NCBI GenBank assembly: GCA_043818095.1
Contig: JBDRGD010000044.1
Location: 1-13,783, forward strand
Direction: 5' to 3'
DNA from: JBDRGD01 sp043818095
GTDB lineage: Bacteria > Chloroflexota > Dehalococcoidia > Dehalococcoidales > RBG-16-60-22
Length of the DNA: 13,783 nt
Shown: in pieces, positions 7,457-13,349 of the stretch
How the letters are laid out: the number at the start of each line of letters is the position of its first letter
How positions within the stretch are numbered: the first letter of the stretch is position 1
The notes under the pieces: generated by a model
What the model saw: only the letters and a program-made list of their open reading frames with translations
What the model was told of the DNA's origin: nothing
The model's database searches: none
Translations under genes and position numbers: made by a program

Positions 7457-8230
7457 TTATTTCGCCTTGAACTCCGGCTTCCGCTTCTCCACGAAAGCCT
7501 TGGTGCCTTCTTCAAAGTCCGCCGTGTGGACGACGTATGCCTCCAGGGCGTTCTCCAGGCGCAGTCCCTCTTCCAGGGTCATCGCGGCGCCGCGAATCAT
7601 GGCTTCCTTGGCGGCGCGTACCGCCAGCGGACCGGCTTTGCAGACCGCCTCCGCCATTTCCCGGGCGGCGGTCATCACCTGCTCCGGGGGGACCACCGCA
7701 TTTACCAGGCCGATGCGGTAGGCCTCCTGGGCGTCAATCTGCTTCCCGGTGAAGAGCAGTTCCGCGGCCTTGCACCACGGGATAGCCCGCGGCAGGCGCT
7801 GCGTGCCCCCCCATCCGGGTATCAGCCCCAGGGTCACCTCCGGCACGCCCAGCCGCGCCTTCTCCGAGGCGATGCGCAGGTCACAGGCGAGCGCGATTTC
7901 CAGACCGCCCCCCAGCGCCACCCCGTTGATGGCGGCAATCAGCGGTTTCCAGATTTCCATCCCCCGCAGCACCGTGTTCGGCATCGCCCACGGCTTGTCC
8001 GGCAGGCTCTTCTGCAGGAAGGGAAGCATCTCCTTGATGTCCGCCCCGGCGCAGAACGCCTTCTCGCCGGCGCCGGTGACGATGCCTACCCACACCTCCG
8101 GGTCATCGCGGAATTTCTCCAGCGCTTCCCCGAACTCGGTCAGCGCCTGTATATTGATGGAGTTGTAGGCTTCGGGACGGTTGATGGTGAAGACGGCGAT
8201 TCTGCCTTCCTTTTGATAGTCCAGCGCCAT
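7457..8230 (-). CDS. crt: Enoyl-CoA hydratase/crotonase
   Basis: A 257-aa crotonase-family hydratase, interconverting crotonyl-CoA and 3-hydroxybutyryl-CoA. The oxyanion-hole segments are FCAGADIKEM (59-68) and ALGGGLEIAL (105-114). Both catalytic glutamates are present: E111 (GGGLE) and E131 (GVPEVTLGLIPG), with the family's 20-residue spacing. GWGGTQRLPR follows. The start is ATG at 8228-8230 with AAGGAGG upstream. It is the first gene of the four-gene acyl-CoA operon, with a promoter at 8368-8396 and a leader of about 130 bases. Keeping both glutamates favours hydratase over isomerase or dehalogenase relatives. Together with Hbd and thiolase it gives a short-chain (C4) or beta-oxidation module. 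No acyl-CoA dehydrogenase or Etf genes are in the window. Confidence 0.93.
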   Translation of the reverse strand: MALDYQKEGRIAVFTINRPEAYNSINIQALTEFGEALEKFRDDPEVWVGIVTGAGEKAFCAGADIKEMLPFLQKSLPDKPWAMPNTVLRGMEIWKPLIAAINGVALGGGLEIALACDLRIASEKARLGVPEVTLGLIPGWGGTQRLPRAIPWCKAAELLFTGKQIDAQEAYRIGLVNAVVPPEQVMTAAREMAEAVCKAGPLAVRAAKEAMIRGAAMTLEEGLRLENALEAYVVHTADFEEGTKAFVEKRKPEFKAK

Positions 8231-8257
8231 GACGGGCCTCCTTCTCAGTTATTTCCG

Positions 8258-8291
8258 GGGAAAGCTACGCGGGATTCAGGCAGTCTTTCCC
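8258..8291 (-). other. Hairpin in the crt leader
   Basis: Perfect 7-base arms GGGAAAG (8258-8264) and CTTTCCC (8285-8291) flank a 20-base loop in the crt 5' untranslated region. No U-run follows, so it is not an intrinsic terminator. Function unknown. Confidence 0.35.
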
Positions 8292-8336
8292 GTGCTCCGT
8301 CAACAAAAAACAACTTTGGAACGACCGGATACGGCG

Positions 8337-8354
8337 GCCCGGTTTACGCCGGGC
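8337..8354 (-). other. GC-rich hairpin at the 5' end of the crt transcript
   Basis: Arms GCCCGG (8337-8342) and CCGGGC (8349-8354) with a 6-base loop lie just after the predicted crt start point. A 5' stabilising hairpin is one possibility. Inference only. Confidence 0.35.
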
Positions 8355-8367
8355 ACACACCGCCACG

Positions 8368-8396
8368 ATTTTAACAGAAGCCTCCCCCAGCGTCAA
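8368..8396 (-). promoter_or_regulatory. Promoter of the crt-hbd-SDR-thiolase operon
   Basis: On the minus strand: TTGACG (8391-8396), a 17-base spacer, then TAAAAT (8368-8373) with an extended TGT before it. This is a near-consensus housekeeping sigma promoter. It predicts a transcript start near 8361 and a 130-base leader. It is divergent from the tup promoter 14 bases away, so the two operons share one short control region. Confidence 0.65.
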
Positions 8397-8409
8397 GGAA
8401 AATGACCGG

Positions 8410-8438
8410 TTGCGCCGTCGAGATATGCATGGTATAAT
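8410..8438 (+). promoter_or_regulatory. Promoter of the tup operon
   Basis: TTGCGC (8410-8415), a 17-base spacer, then a perfect TATAAT (8433-8438) with an extended -10 (TGG before it). The start would fall near 8445, just upstream of the riboswitch aptamer, which fits well. Confidence 0.75.
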
Positions 8439-8455
8439 CTGCCGGAAAATCAAAT

Positions 8456-8559
8456 ATCACTTTCCGAGCCTGCTCTCCTAAAGCGGAGGCCATGGAGACG
8501 GGCCGGTAGGGTACCGCGGGAAACGGCGGCGCCTCCCGTAATTTGGAAAGGAGAGTGAC
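8456..8559 (+). ncRNA. Molybdenum/tungsten cofactor (Moco/Tuco-type) riboswitch
   Basis: This 104-base leader element lies upstream of tupA. The closing helix pairs TCACTTTCC (8457-8465) with GGAGAGTGA (8550-8558), with one wobble. Inside is the conserved-looking CCGAGCC (8464-8470). A long-range helix pairs GGAGGC (8485-8490) with GCCTCC (8531-8536), and a CGGTA/TACCG hairpin spans 8504-8516. This arrangement matches my memory of the Moco RNA motif, which senses molybdenum or tungsten cofactor and often precedes Mo/W uptake or cofactor genes. The tungstate transporter immediately downstream, plus the terminator at 8581-8617, make an off-switch the natural reading. Whether it is the Moco or the Tuco variant needs a covariance-model fit. 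Confidence 0.75.
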
Positions 8560-8580
8560 GAGAATGGTGGACACTTGACG

Positions 8581-8617
8581 GGCGCCCCTGAGCGATTACG
8601 GGCGCCATTTCTTTTTT
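8581..8617 (+). terminator. Intrinsic terminator controlled by the riboswitch
   Basis: A perfect 7-bp stem (GGCGCCC 8581-8587, GGGCGCC 8600-8606) has a 12-base loop and is followed by ATTTCTTTTTT. It lies between the aptamer and tupA, so it acts before the coding region. The palindrome GGCGCC also occurs inside the aptamer at 8528-8533, giving a possible antiterminator pairing. Confidence 0.8.
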
Positions 8618-8687
8618 CCCGATAGTTGCGCCCGGCCGAAGTTTGCCTGATTTATCCAATAATAAATAATGACGGAGGCCCTGACCT

Positions 8688-9653
8688 TTGAAAAATAACA
8701 AACACAAGTTTGCTCTCGCTCTCCTTTCCGTCATCCTGGTCGCCACACTTATCGCCGGCTTCGTTGCCTGCAGCCAGCCGGTACCTGCCCCCGCACCCGC
8801 TCCTGCTCCCACGCCGACACCAGCACCTGCCCCTGCACCCGCTCCTGCTCCCGCACCTGCACCCGTTCCTGCTCCGGCCAATCCCGACGTGATACTGGCC
8901 ACCACCACCAGCACCCAGGACTCCGGCCTGCTGGACGTCCTCGTTCCCCTGTTTGAAAAGCAGACCGGCTATAACGTCAAGACCGTGGCCGTCGGCACCG
9001 GCGCCGCCCTGGCGATGGGCCAGAGGGGCGAGGCCGATGTCCTGCTGGTCCACGCGCCCACCTCCGAACTGCCCTTGATGCAGGCCGGCGATTGCATCAG
9101 CCGCCAGCTCGTCATGCACAACGATTTTGTCATCGTCGGCCCTCCGTCCGACCCCGCCGGTATCAAGGGCACGAGCAATGCGGCCGCCGCCCTGAAAGCC
9201 ATCGCCGATTCGCAGTCAGTGTTCGTCAGCCGCGGCGATGACTCCGGCACCAACAAGATGGAGATTAGCCTCTGGGGAAAGGCCGGCATCACCCCGAAGG
9301 GACAGAGCTGGTACCAGGAGACCGGGCAGGGCATGGGCGCCTCCCTCACCATCACCTCCGAGAAGCAGGGCTACACCCTCACCGACCGCGCTACCTACCT
9401 GGCAACCCAGCAGAACCTGGAACTTGAGATATTGACCCAGGGCGACCCGCTGCTGCTGAACATCTACCACGTCATGCAGGTCAACCCGGCGAAGTCCGAC
9501 AAGATTAACGGCAACGGCGGCCAGGCTTTCGTCGAATTCATGATTGCCCCCGCCACCCAGGAAGTTATCAAGACTTTCGGCGTTGATAAATACGGGCAAC
9601 CCCTGTTCTTCCCCGATGCCGACAAGACGGAGGCAGACCTGGGCAGCGTCTAA
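8688..9653 (+). CDS. tupA: Tungstate ABC transporter substrate-binding lipoprotein TupA
   Basis: A 321-aa tungstate-binding protein. It has an N-terminal lipoprotein signal, with a basic start, a hydrophobic core and FVAC with the lipidated C28. A Pro-Ala linker of about 35 residues (31-66) tethers the domain to the membrane. The binding domain then begins VILATTTSTQDSGLLD (TTTSTQDSG at 72-80), the TupA signature, and SRGDDSGTNK (171-180) is also typical. The start is TTG at 8688, chosen because GGAGG (8674-8678) lies nine bases upstream and the signal peptide follows directly. It is the first gene of tupABC, downstream of the riboswitch and terminator. Molybdate or sulfate binding is less likely, since ModA and CysP have other signatures. 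Confidence 0.93.
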   Translation: MKNNKHKFALALLSVILVATLIAGFVACSQPVPAPAPAPAPTPTPAPAPAPAPAPAPAPVPAPANPDVILATTTSTQDSGLLDVLVPLFEKQTGYNVKTVAVGTGAALAMGQRGEADVLLVHAPTSELPLMQAGDCISRQLVMHNDFVIVGPPSDPAGIKGTSNAAAALKAIADSQSVFVSRGDDSGTNKMEISLWGKAGITPKGQSWYQETGQGMGASLTITSEKQGYTLTDRATYLATQQNLELEILTQGDPLLLNIYHVMQVNPAKSDKINGNGGQAFVEFMIAPATQEVIKTFGVDKYGQPLFFPDADKTEADLGSV

Positions 9654-9673
9654 GAAAACGGGTAAGTAACTGT

Positions 9674-9707
9674 TTTCCCCCTCTCCTCGAAAGGGGGGAG
9701 GGGGAAA
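9674..9707 (+). repeat. Long GC-rich inverted repeat between tupA and tupB
   Basis: Arms TTTCCCCCTC (9674-9683) and GAGGGGGAAA (9698-9707) match perfectly over 10 bases. Further G-C pairing reaches toward a loop around TCGAAA. It fills the 70-base tupA-tupB gap and ends just before the tupB ribosome site (GGGAGAAG, 9711-9718). No U-run follows. It may be a REP-like dispersed palindrome or a processing/stability element that lowers tupBC relative to tupA. Inference. Confidence 0.6.
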
Positions 9708-9723
9708 TCCGGGAGAAGTATTC

Positions 9724-10422
9724 GTGGACCTTATCATTCAGGGCATCGTCAACGCTTTCCGTCTGCTGATTCATGGCGACGCGTACGTCCTGGAGGTCAC
9801 GCTACTCACCCTGGCGATATCTCTCTCGGCCACGGTTATCAGCCTCTTTACCGGGATAGGTCTGGGTACGGTCATCGGCCTGACCCGTTTTCACGGGCGC
9901 CGCTTCCTGGTCAGCCTGATTAATACCGGCATGGGGGCTCCCCCGGTAGTCGTCGGCCTCATCGTGTCCGTCATGCTGTGGCGCAACGGTCCCCTGGGGC
10001 TTTTCCGCCTGATGTATTCCCCTTACGCCATCGTCATCGCCCAGTTCGTCATCTCGCTGCCCATCATTACCGGATTCACGATGGCCTCCATCCAGCAAAT
10101 CGACCCCAAGCTGCGCCTCCAGATTCTCGCCCTCGGCGCTTCGCGCTGGCAGCTACTCTGGCTGCTCATCCGGGACACCCGCCTTCCCCTCCTCGCCGCC
10201 GTTATGGCGGGCTTCGGCTCCATCATCTCGGAAGTCGGTGCCGCGATGATGGTGGGCGGCAACATCGCCGGGGAAAGCAGGGTGCTCACAACGGCCATCG
10301 TGCTGGAGGTCAGCAAGGGCAACTTCGCCGTGGCAATCGCCCTGGGCATCATCCTGATGGCACTCGTGTACTTCGTAAACGTAATACTTACCACCGTCCA
10401 GCAAAGGAGTAAAACGCGGTGA
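9724..10422 (+). CDS. tupB: Tungstate ABC transporter permease TupB
   Basis: A 232-aa inner-membrane permease of the TupB/ModB-like family with about five to six hydrophobic spans. GAPPVVVGL near 71-79, SPYAIVIAQ near 99-107, and the EAA-type coupling loop LALGASRWQLLWLLI (135-149), which docks on TupC, are visible. The GNIAGESRVLTTAIVLE stretch (169-185) is typical of TupB. The start is GTG at 9724 with GGGAGAAG upstream. The gene overlaps tupC by four bases (GTGA), so the two products are probably made in coupled fashion. Length is normal for the family. Confidence 0.92.
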   Translation: MDLIIQGIVNAFRLLIHGDAYVLEVTLLTLAISLSATVISLFTGIGLGTVIGLTRFHGRRFLVSLINTGMGAPPVVVGLIVSVMLWRNGPLGLFRLMYSPYAIVIAQFVISLPIITGFTMASIQQIDPKLRLQILALGASRWQLLWLLIRDTRLPLLAAVMAGFGSIISEVGAAMMVGGNIAGESRVLTTAIVLEVSKGNFAVAIALGIILMALVYFVNVILTTVQQRSKTR

Positions 10423-11513
10423 CCGGAAAAGAGACCGCCTGCGCCATAGAAGCCAAAGGACTCTCCGTCGTCCTCGGCGGCCAGAAGGTCCTGGACGTGC
10501 CTACGCTCCGGGTGCACCCCAACGAGGTGCTGATGCTCATCGGCCCCAACGGCTCCGGCAAGACCACGCTCCTCCTCTGCCTGGCGCTGCTGCTGAAACC
10601 GGCGGAAGGGACCATAACCCACCGGGGGGTCCCCGGGGAGAACCGCCACCAGGTCCTCCAGCTGCGCCGCCGGCTGGCAGTGGTCTTCCAGGAACCACTT
10701 TTGCTCAACAGCACGGTCTGGGACAATGTCACCGTCGGCCTTCGCCTGCGCGGCGTGCCCTTTGCAGAGACGAAGAACCGGGCACAGAAATGGCTGGAAC
10801 GCTTCGGCATCGATTCCCTGGCGAAAAGACAGGCCCGGCTGCTCTCCAGCGGCGAAGCTAAACGGGTCAGCCTGACGCGGGCTTTCGCGCTGGAGCCGGA
10901 GGCCCTCTTCCTCGACGAGCCCTTTAATGCCCTGGACAGCCCCACGAGGCTGGCCCTGCTGGAAGACTTTGAAAGCGTGTTAAGGGAGACCAAGGTCACC
11001 ACCGTGATGGTCACTCATGACCGCAATGAGGCCCTGGCACTGGCGCAGCGGGTAGCGGTGATAATGAACGGCAGCATCCAGCAGATAGGCAGCAGCCAGG
11101 AAATCTTCAGCCATCCCCTCACCAGGGAAATCGCCGATTTCGTGGGCATGGAAAACATCATCGACGGGGAGGTAACCGGCAACGACGACAATATGATTAC
11201 AATCAATGTAAAGGGCAAGACCATTGCCGGTGTGGCTGAGGTTATTCCCGGGACGCGTGTCTCCGCAGGTATACGCCCGGAGGACATCACCCTTTCCCTC
11301 GCTCCGATCAGCAGCAGCGCCCGCAATTCTTTTTCCGGAGAAATTACCCGCACTATCATGATGGGGCCGATGGTCCACGCGGAACTCGACTGCGGTTTCC
11401 CCCTGGTAGCCATCATCACGAAAAAGTCCGCCGAGGAAATGGCACTCGCCCCCGGGGAACAGGTCTACGCCACATTCAAAGCCACGGCGGTGCACGTTAT
11501 GAAACGGCACTGA
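10419..11513 (+). CDS. tupC: Tungstate ABC transporter ATP-binding protein TupC with TOBE-like C-terminus
   Basis: A 364-aa ATPase that powers TupB. It shows Walker A GPNGSGKT (42-49), Q91 of the Q-loop (VFQEP), signature LSSGE (142-146), Walker B ALFLDEP (162-168, E167), the D-loop ALDS, and switch H200. The signature has serine where LSGGE is usual. The extra domain after about 235 (INVKGKTIAGVAEVIPGTRV, then GIRPEDITL, to the end) resembles the TOBE/MOP oxyanion-binding regulatory domain of ModC and CysA-like ATPases, so it may sense cytoplasmic tungstate. The start is GTG at 10419, overlapping the tupB stop. No convincing terminator follows: the stem at 11528-11547 lacks a U-run. Confidence 0.92.
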   Translation: MTGKETACAIEAKGLSVVLGGQKVLDVPTLRVHPNEVLMLIGPNGSGKTTLLLCLALLLKPAEGTITHRGVPGENRHQVLQLRRRLAVVFQEPLLLNSTVWDNVTVGLRLRGVPFAETKNRAQKWLERFGIDSLAKRQARLLSSGEAKRVSLTRAFALEPEALFLDEPFNALDSPTRLALLEDFESVLRETKVTTVMVTHDRNEALALAQRVAVIMNGSIQQIGSSQEIFSHPLTREIADFVGMENIIDGEVTGNDDNMITINVKGKTIAGVAEVIPGTRVSAGIRPEDITLSLAPISSSARNSFSGEITRTIMMGPMVHAELDCGFPLVAIITKKSAEEMALAPGEQVYATFKATAVHVMKRH

Positions 11514-11576
11514 CAACAGACCACGACCGGGAGGGTCCGAGTTCCCGCGGCACCTACCGCACAACAGTGCATTAAA

Positions 11577-11606
11577 TTGACAGCACGCTCCTGCTGGTGC
11601 TATATT
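11577..11606 (+). promoter_or_regulatory. Promoter of the tRNA(CAU) gene
   Basis: A consensus TTGACA (11577-11582), an 18-base spacer, then TATATT (11601-11606). The tRNA begins 10 bases after the -10 box, close to the expected start point. Confidence 0.75.
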
Positions 11607-11616
11607 CTTTCTTGTT

Positions 11617-11688
11617 GGCAGCGTAGCTCAGTGGTAGAGCAGGGGACTCATAAGCCCTTGGTCACTGGTTCAAATCCAGTCGCTGCCA
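11617..11688 (+). tRNA. tRNA with CAU anticodon (elongator Met, or Ile2)
   Basis: A full cloverleaf folds by hand. The acceptor is GGCAGCG/CGCTGCC (11617-11623, 11681-11687). The D-stem is GCTC/GAGC. Anticodon CAT is at 11649-11651 in loop CTCATAA. The T-arm is ACTGG-TTCAAAT-CCAGT (11664-11680), and the discriminator is A11688. CCA is not encoded. The anticodon stem has an A-G opposition next to the loop and a G-U at the far end. G1-C72 rules out a standard bacterial initiator. Met versus lysidine-modified Ile2 cannot be decided from the anticodon alone. Its 3' end is the repeated att core of the island downstream. Confidence 0.95.
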
Positions 11689-11691
11689 CTT
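11667..11691 (+). repeat. att-like core, copy 1 (in the tRNA 3' end)
   Basis: The tRNA 3' end from the T-loop-side GG through CACTT. The 25 bases recur perfectly at 13350-13374 and with one change at 12227-12251. Tyrosine recombinases commonly use tRNA 3' ends as attachment sites, and an intact tRNA at the junction is the expected result. Confidence 0.8.
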
Positions 11692-12029
11692 AGTTTTAGG
11701 CTCATAAGTAACGCCCTCTACCCCGAAATCCATTTACTCTTTCCCCTTTATTCTCAACCCATAGCTTCGCTTTGCCTAAAAACACTACCAATTAAATTTG
11801 TGTAACAAACACACTGCGAACAGCGTAATACAAATACATAATACAAATGGAGGGATAACGCGGGAGCAGTAAATATTTATACAGACAATAGTGATGACAA
11901 ACCTAACTTATTCTGGTTATCTATCGGTCATCATTACGAGCATAGCTCTCCCGAACTTTACCATACTGTATCGATATACCACTTAAGAAATATATTTGCG
12001 AATACTGGAAGAGGAGGACATCTAATAAT

Positions 12030-12131
12030 ATGTTTTACGAGTCTCTCGGCCTAACAAACGTACTCCTAGCTTGCATTGCTGCACTTAATACGGCAATATG
12101 CATAACCCTTTGGAGGCTACTGCGAAAATAA
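12030..12131 (+). CDS. Possible 33-aa single-span membrane peptide
   Basis: ATG 12030 to TAA 12129-12131 encodes 33 residues. A short polar start (MFYESLG) is followed by a hydrophobic span of about 20 residues (LLACIAALNTAICITLW) and a basic end (RLLRK), the layout of a single-span membrane peptide. AGGAGG (12012-12017) is an excellent ribosome-site sequence, but its spacing to ATG is long (12 bases). No in-frame start precedes it after the upstream stop. No family is recognised. At this length chance is a real alternative. A small toxin or stress peptide would be a guess. Confidence 0.3.
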   Translation: MFYESLGLTNVLLACIAALNTAICITLWRLLRK

Positions 12132-12193
12132 CCACTCGCTCAATTGATTTACATCTGACAGTTGCTAGTATTAACAATTATTCTTTGAGCAAC

Positions 12194-12207
12194 GGAACAA
12201 TTGTTCC
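12194..12207. repeat. Perfect 14-bp palindrome beside att copy 2
   Basis: GGAACAATTGTTCC is fully self-complementary and lies 16 bases before the att-like T-arm copy. It could be a protein-binding site (recombination factor or repressor). It could also be a weak terminator for the 33-aa frame (5-bp stem, AATT loop, then ATTTT). Confidence 0.5.
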
Positions 12208-12223
12208 ATTTTCATTAAACATA

Positions 12224-12255
12224 GCTGGTTCAAATCCAGCCGCTGCCACTTTTTT
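12224..12255 (+). repeat. att-like core, copy 2 (variant tRNA 3' end)
   Basis: The T-arm GCTGG-TTCAAAT-CCAGC (12224-12240), CGCTGCC, A and six T's. Relative to the tRNA gene, one stem pair is swapped from A-T to G-C on both sides, so the arm still folds. Only the 3' half of the tRNA is present. Confidence 0.8.
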
Positions 12256-12331
12256 GTTTTGAAACGCCAACCTCTAGATACTAAAGGCACAAAACAAGTT
12301 AAAATTCTAGACAATATGGTACCTTTAAGCC

Positions 12332-13042
12332 TTAAAGCCAGTTACCACGCAGCATAACATTGTTGACTTCAAATGTAACGACTGGTTCACCGAAATTAAG
12401 TGGACGTAGCGAGTCGAAGTTGCCTGTCACGTGTGGGTCAGCACCAGGAAGCACGGGAGGCTGCATGTCACCTGTCAATTCACCCTTAATACCATCACTC
12501 TGTCCGGTGTCTGGGTGCACAATGACAGGCTGGTTAGTTACGGGGTCGATAATAATGTTGTAACTCAGTATGACCCTTACCTGTATGTCCGTGCTTCCTC
12601 CCAGCCCAGTCATTGGCGCTCCACTTGGCCATAACAATACGTCCGGCATTTCAGTACTTGCCCAAGATAACCTTAAAGAACCATCGTAAACCTGCACCTG
12701 GGTACCAGGAGGTGATGGATGTTGACTCAGAGGAGGATTCTGGTAATTAAGAGCCCCGACTATATTTAGACTCATGTCTACATAGCTTTTCGAGAACTTG
12801 ATGATGCGTATCCAAGGAATAGGAAGAATAATTCTCCACTGACCAAAACGCCATCTTGGCCAATCTAAGAATTGAAAAGATACTTTCGTCGGGCTAGTTA
12901 TCTTGTCACAATGGAGCCCTTGCAGGTTTTGGAGCTTCAAATATGCTTTAATATTTCCAAGAGCCCCGTTACCCAATAAAGGTCCCTGCGGATTAGTAGC
13001 TTCAGCTGTACCATTCCCAAAGGACATTTCAAACTGACTCAT
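12332..13042 (-). CDS. Protein of unknown family, 236 aa, in the island
   Basis: I do not recognise this family. The protein has no signal peptide, no long hydrophobic span and one cysteine (C45). It is rich in Pro, Gly, Asn and aromatic residues with alternating hydrophobic stretches (RVILSYNIIIDP, EPVVTFEVNNVML), suggesting a mostly beta fold. A hydrophobic/tryptophan-rich patch lies near 60-83 (DWPRWRFGQW, then IPWIRIIKF). A Pro/Asp-rich loop runs from about 168 to 215, and the chain ends LRGNWL. The start is ATG at 13040-13042. The ribosome site is weak (AAAAGAG). A near-consensus promoter at 13165-13193 gives a leader of about 115 bases. The base composition is far more AT-rich than the backbone, consistent with acquisition. 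Confidence 0.7.
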   Translation of the reverse strand: MSQFEMSFGNGTAEATNPQGPLLGNGALGNIKAYLKLQNLQGLHCDKITSPTKVSFQFLDWPRWRFGQWRIILPIPWIRIIKFSKSYVDMSLNIVGALNYQNPPLSQHPSPPGTQVQVYDGSLRLSWASTEMPDVLLWPSGAPMTGLGGSTDIQVRVILSYNIIIDPVTNQPVIVHPDTGQSDGIKGELTGDMQPPVLPGADPHVTGNFDSLRPLNFGEPVVTFEVNNVMLRGNWL

Positions 13043-13164
13043 AGTTGACTCTTTTCAGCATATAATCTGTACAAATATAAAATTCTATAGACACTGGAGT
13101 CTCAGTTTTTCTGGTCTCCTTCTTAATAACTTTTTCGCTCTAAATCAGCAAACAATGGACTCTA

Positions 13165-13193
13165 ATATTAATATCTTATGGTGTATTTGTCAA
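13165..13193 (-). promoter_or_regulatory. Promoter of the 236-aa unknown gene
   Basis: On the minus strand: TTGACA (13188-13193), a 17-base spacer, then TAATAT (13165-13170). The -35 box is one half of an 18-bp inverted repeat, so repressor control is likely. Confidence 0.6.
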
Positions 13194-13205
13194 TACATAT
13201 TGACA
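13188..13205. promoter_or_regulatory. Operator-like 18-bp inverted repeat
   Basis: TGTCAATA-CA-TATTGACA: perfect 8-base arms around a 2-base centre. It overlaps the -35 box of the minus-strand unknown gene and also presents TTGACA on the plus strand. This is the size and shape expected for a dimeric regulator site. Confidence 0.55.
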
Positions 13206-13349
13206 CTTACTTCTCTCTAAAACTGCTAACTTTTTTGCTGGCGAACTTTTTAACACAATAATAGTGTCCAGATTATAACACCATGTGGGGTTATCGTCTA
13301 TAAATATTTAAGGCTAAACTTTGTACCACTTTCCTATTGACCTTCTCCC

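Larger units (their letters stand above)
11692..12223. other. AT-rich segment between att copies 1 and 2, mostly non-coding
   Basis: About 530 bases of low-GC sequence. I find no recognisable gene or transposase remnant. Contents that can be named are a possible 33-aa membrane peptide (12030-12131), a 14-bp palindrome (12194-12207) and a 9-base direct repeat (AATACAAAT at 11827 and 11840). It looks like a decayed or non-autonomous insert. Confidence 0.5.

Noticed and set aside
7429..7515. N-terminal extension of hbd by 29 codons
   Set aside because: It would overlap crt, adds an Arg/Ser-rich tail unknown in the family, and the ATG at 7428 has a proper ribosome site.
8779..8880. Repetitive CCTGCxCC-type DNA in tupA as a minisatellite
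   Set aside because: It is the coding consequence of the Pro-Ala linker typical of lipoproteins. Unit order is irregular.
11528..11547. Stem after tupC as a terminator
   Set aside because: About 6 bp with no U-run after it, so not a convincing intrinsic terminator.
11827..11848. Direct repeat AATACAAAT, two copies 13 bases apart
   Set aside because: Two copies in AT-rich sequence are not enough to call iterons or a regulator site.
11894..11986. A 30-codon hydrophobic frame on the plus strand
   Set aside because: No ribosome site within reach and no pattern beyond hydrophobicity. Too short to support.
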